From the NCBI GenBank assembly GCA_948530865.1, contig CAOTKV010000012.1:1-57984 (forward strand): 57,984 bases of DNA, read 5' to 3'. Under the pieces are notes generated by a model, which had not been told where the DNA came from, made no database searches, and saw only the letters and a list, made by a program, of their open reading frames with translations. Source of the DNA: an uncultured Clostridia bacterium. Its GTDB lineage: Bacteria > Bacillota > Clostridia > TANB77 > CAG-508. Positions within the stretch are counted from its first letter, which is position 1, and each line of letters opens with the position of its first letter. Made by a program: the position numbers and the translations under genes. Of the stretch, positions 57,958 to 57,984 are shown one piece after another.

Positions 57958-57984
57958 TTTATATAACTTATATTTTTTATAATA

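Noticed and set aside
1..57984. tRNA or rRNA genes, prophage or insertion-sequence genes
   Set aside because: I saw no cloverleaf-like GGTTCRANNCC segments, rRNA signatures, transposase, integrase or phage structural proteins; short or divergent tRNA genes could have been missed by eye.

Overview
The window is AT-rich (by eye under 30% GC), densely packed bacterial DNA from an endospore-forming member of the Clostridia (Bacillota), probably an uncultured host-associated lineage. The evidence is a spoVAC-spoVAD-spoVAE operon, a glmS ribozyme, a T-box, an L20 leader upstream of infC-rpmI-rplT, class III fructose-1,6-bisphosphatase, RNase J, DUF1653/DUF951/DUF2508 proteins and Clostridia-style type IV pilus genes. 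No tRNA, rRNA, CRISPR array, transposase or integrase was seen.

Layout. 0-8.2 kb: ribozyme-controlled glmS faces a minus-strand block with a DUF2508 protein, a T-box-controlled DUF1653-DUF1653-serS-ysxC operon, three small genes (one a DUF951 protein) and gltX. 8.2-13.7 kb: a translationally coupled HAD-MoxR-DUF58-VWA-VWA-TPR operon of the Bat type. 13.8-16.7 kb: RNase J with a structured leader and a small inverted-repeat element at its 3' end, then an orphan gene. 16.8-27.4 kb: a minus-strand run from a pilM-pilN fusion through pilO, small membrane proteins and pilC to a frameshifted ROK kinase and a 1434-residue protein that fuses two CbxX-type AAA+ domains to an FtsH-type (M41) metalloprotease. 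27.4-31.5 kb: fbp, then the plus-strand spoVA operon. 31.5-37.1 kb: an accessory stretch with two tandem secreted paralogues that share a promoter and hairpin leader, a HExxH metallopeptidase with LexA-box-like sites, an intergenic region full of inverted repeats, and a radical SAM enzyme paired with a Cys-Gly-repeat peptide. 37.2-44.5 kb: leuS, rplT-rpmI-infC, two conserved unknowns, HU and a SpoVB/MurJ-type flippase. 44.7-48.1 kb: an orphan TraG/VirD4-like ATPase convergent with a winged-helix replication-relaxation-like protein. 48.1-57.9 kb: S1-domain protein, frameshifted rluB, rluD, a TagA-type glycosyltransferase, lspA, a GT-C-like membrane protein, a Na/Pi cotransporter, an SSB-like protein and murD.

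Most housekeeping genes serve translation (serS, gltX, leuS, infC, L20, L35, pseudouridine synthases) and envelope synthesis (glmS, murD, flippase, TagA, LspA). Their operons mostly start at textbook sigma-A promoters (TTGaca-17-TATAAT) and end at intrinsic terminators. The accessory genes are noticeably richer in GC than their neighbours and each carries its own near-consensus promoter, which suggests later acquisition.

The strongest candidates for undescribed biology are the radical SAM/Cys-Gly peptide pair (35.9-37.1 kb), the AAA+-AAA+-M41 fusion protease (16.8-21.1 kb), and the secreted-paralogue pair with its conserved 5' leader hairpin (31.5-34.3 kb).
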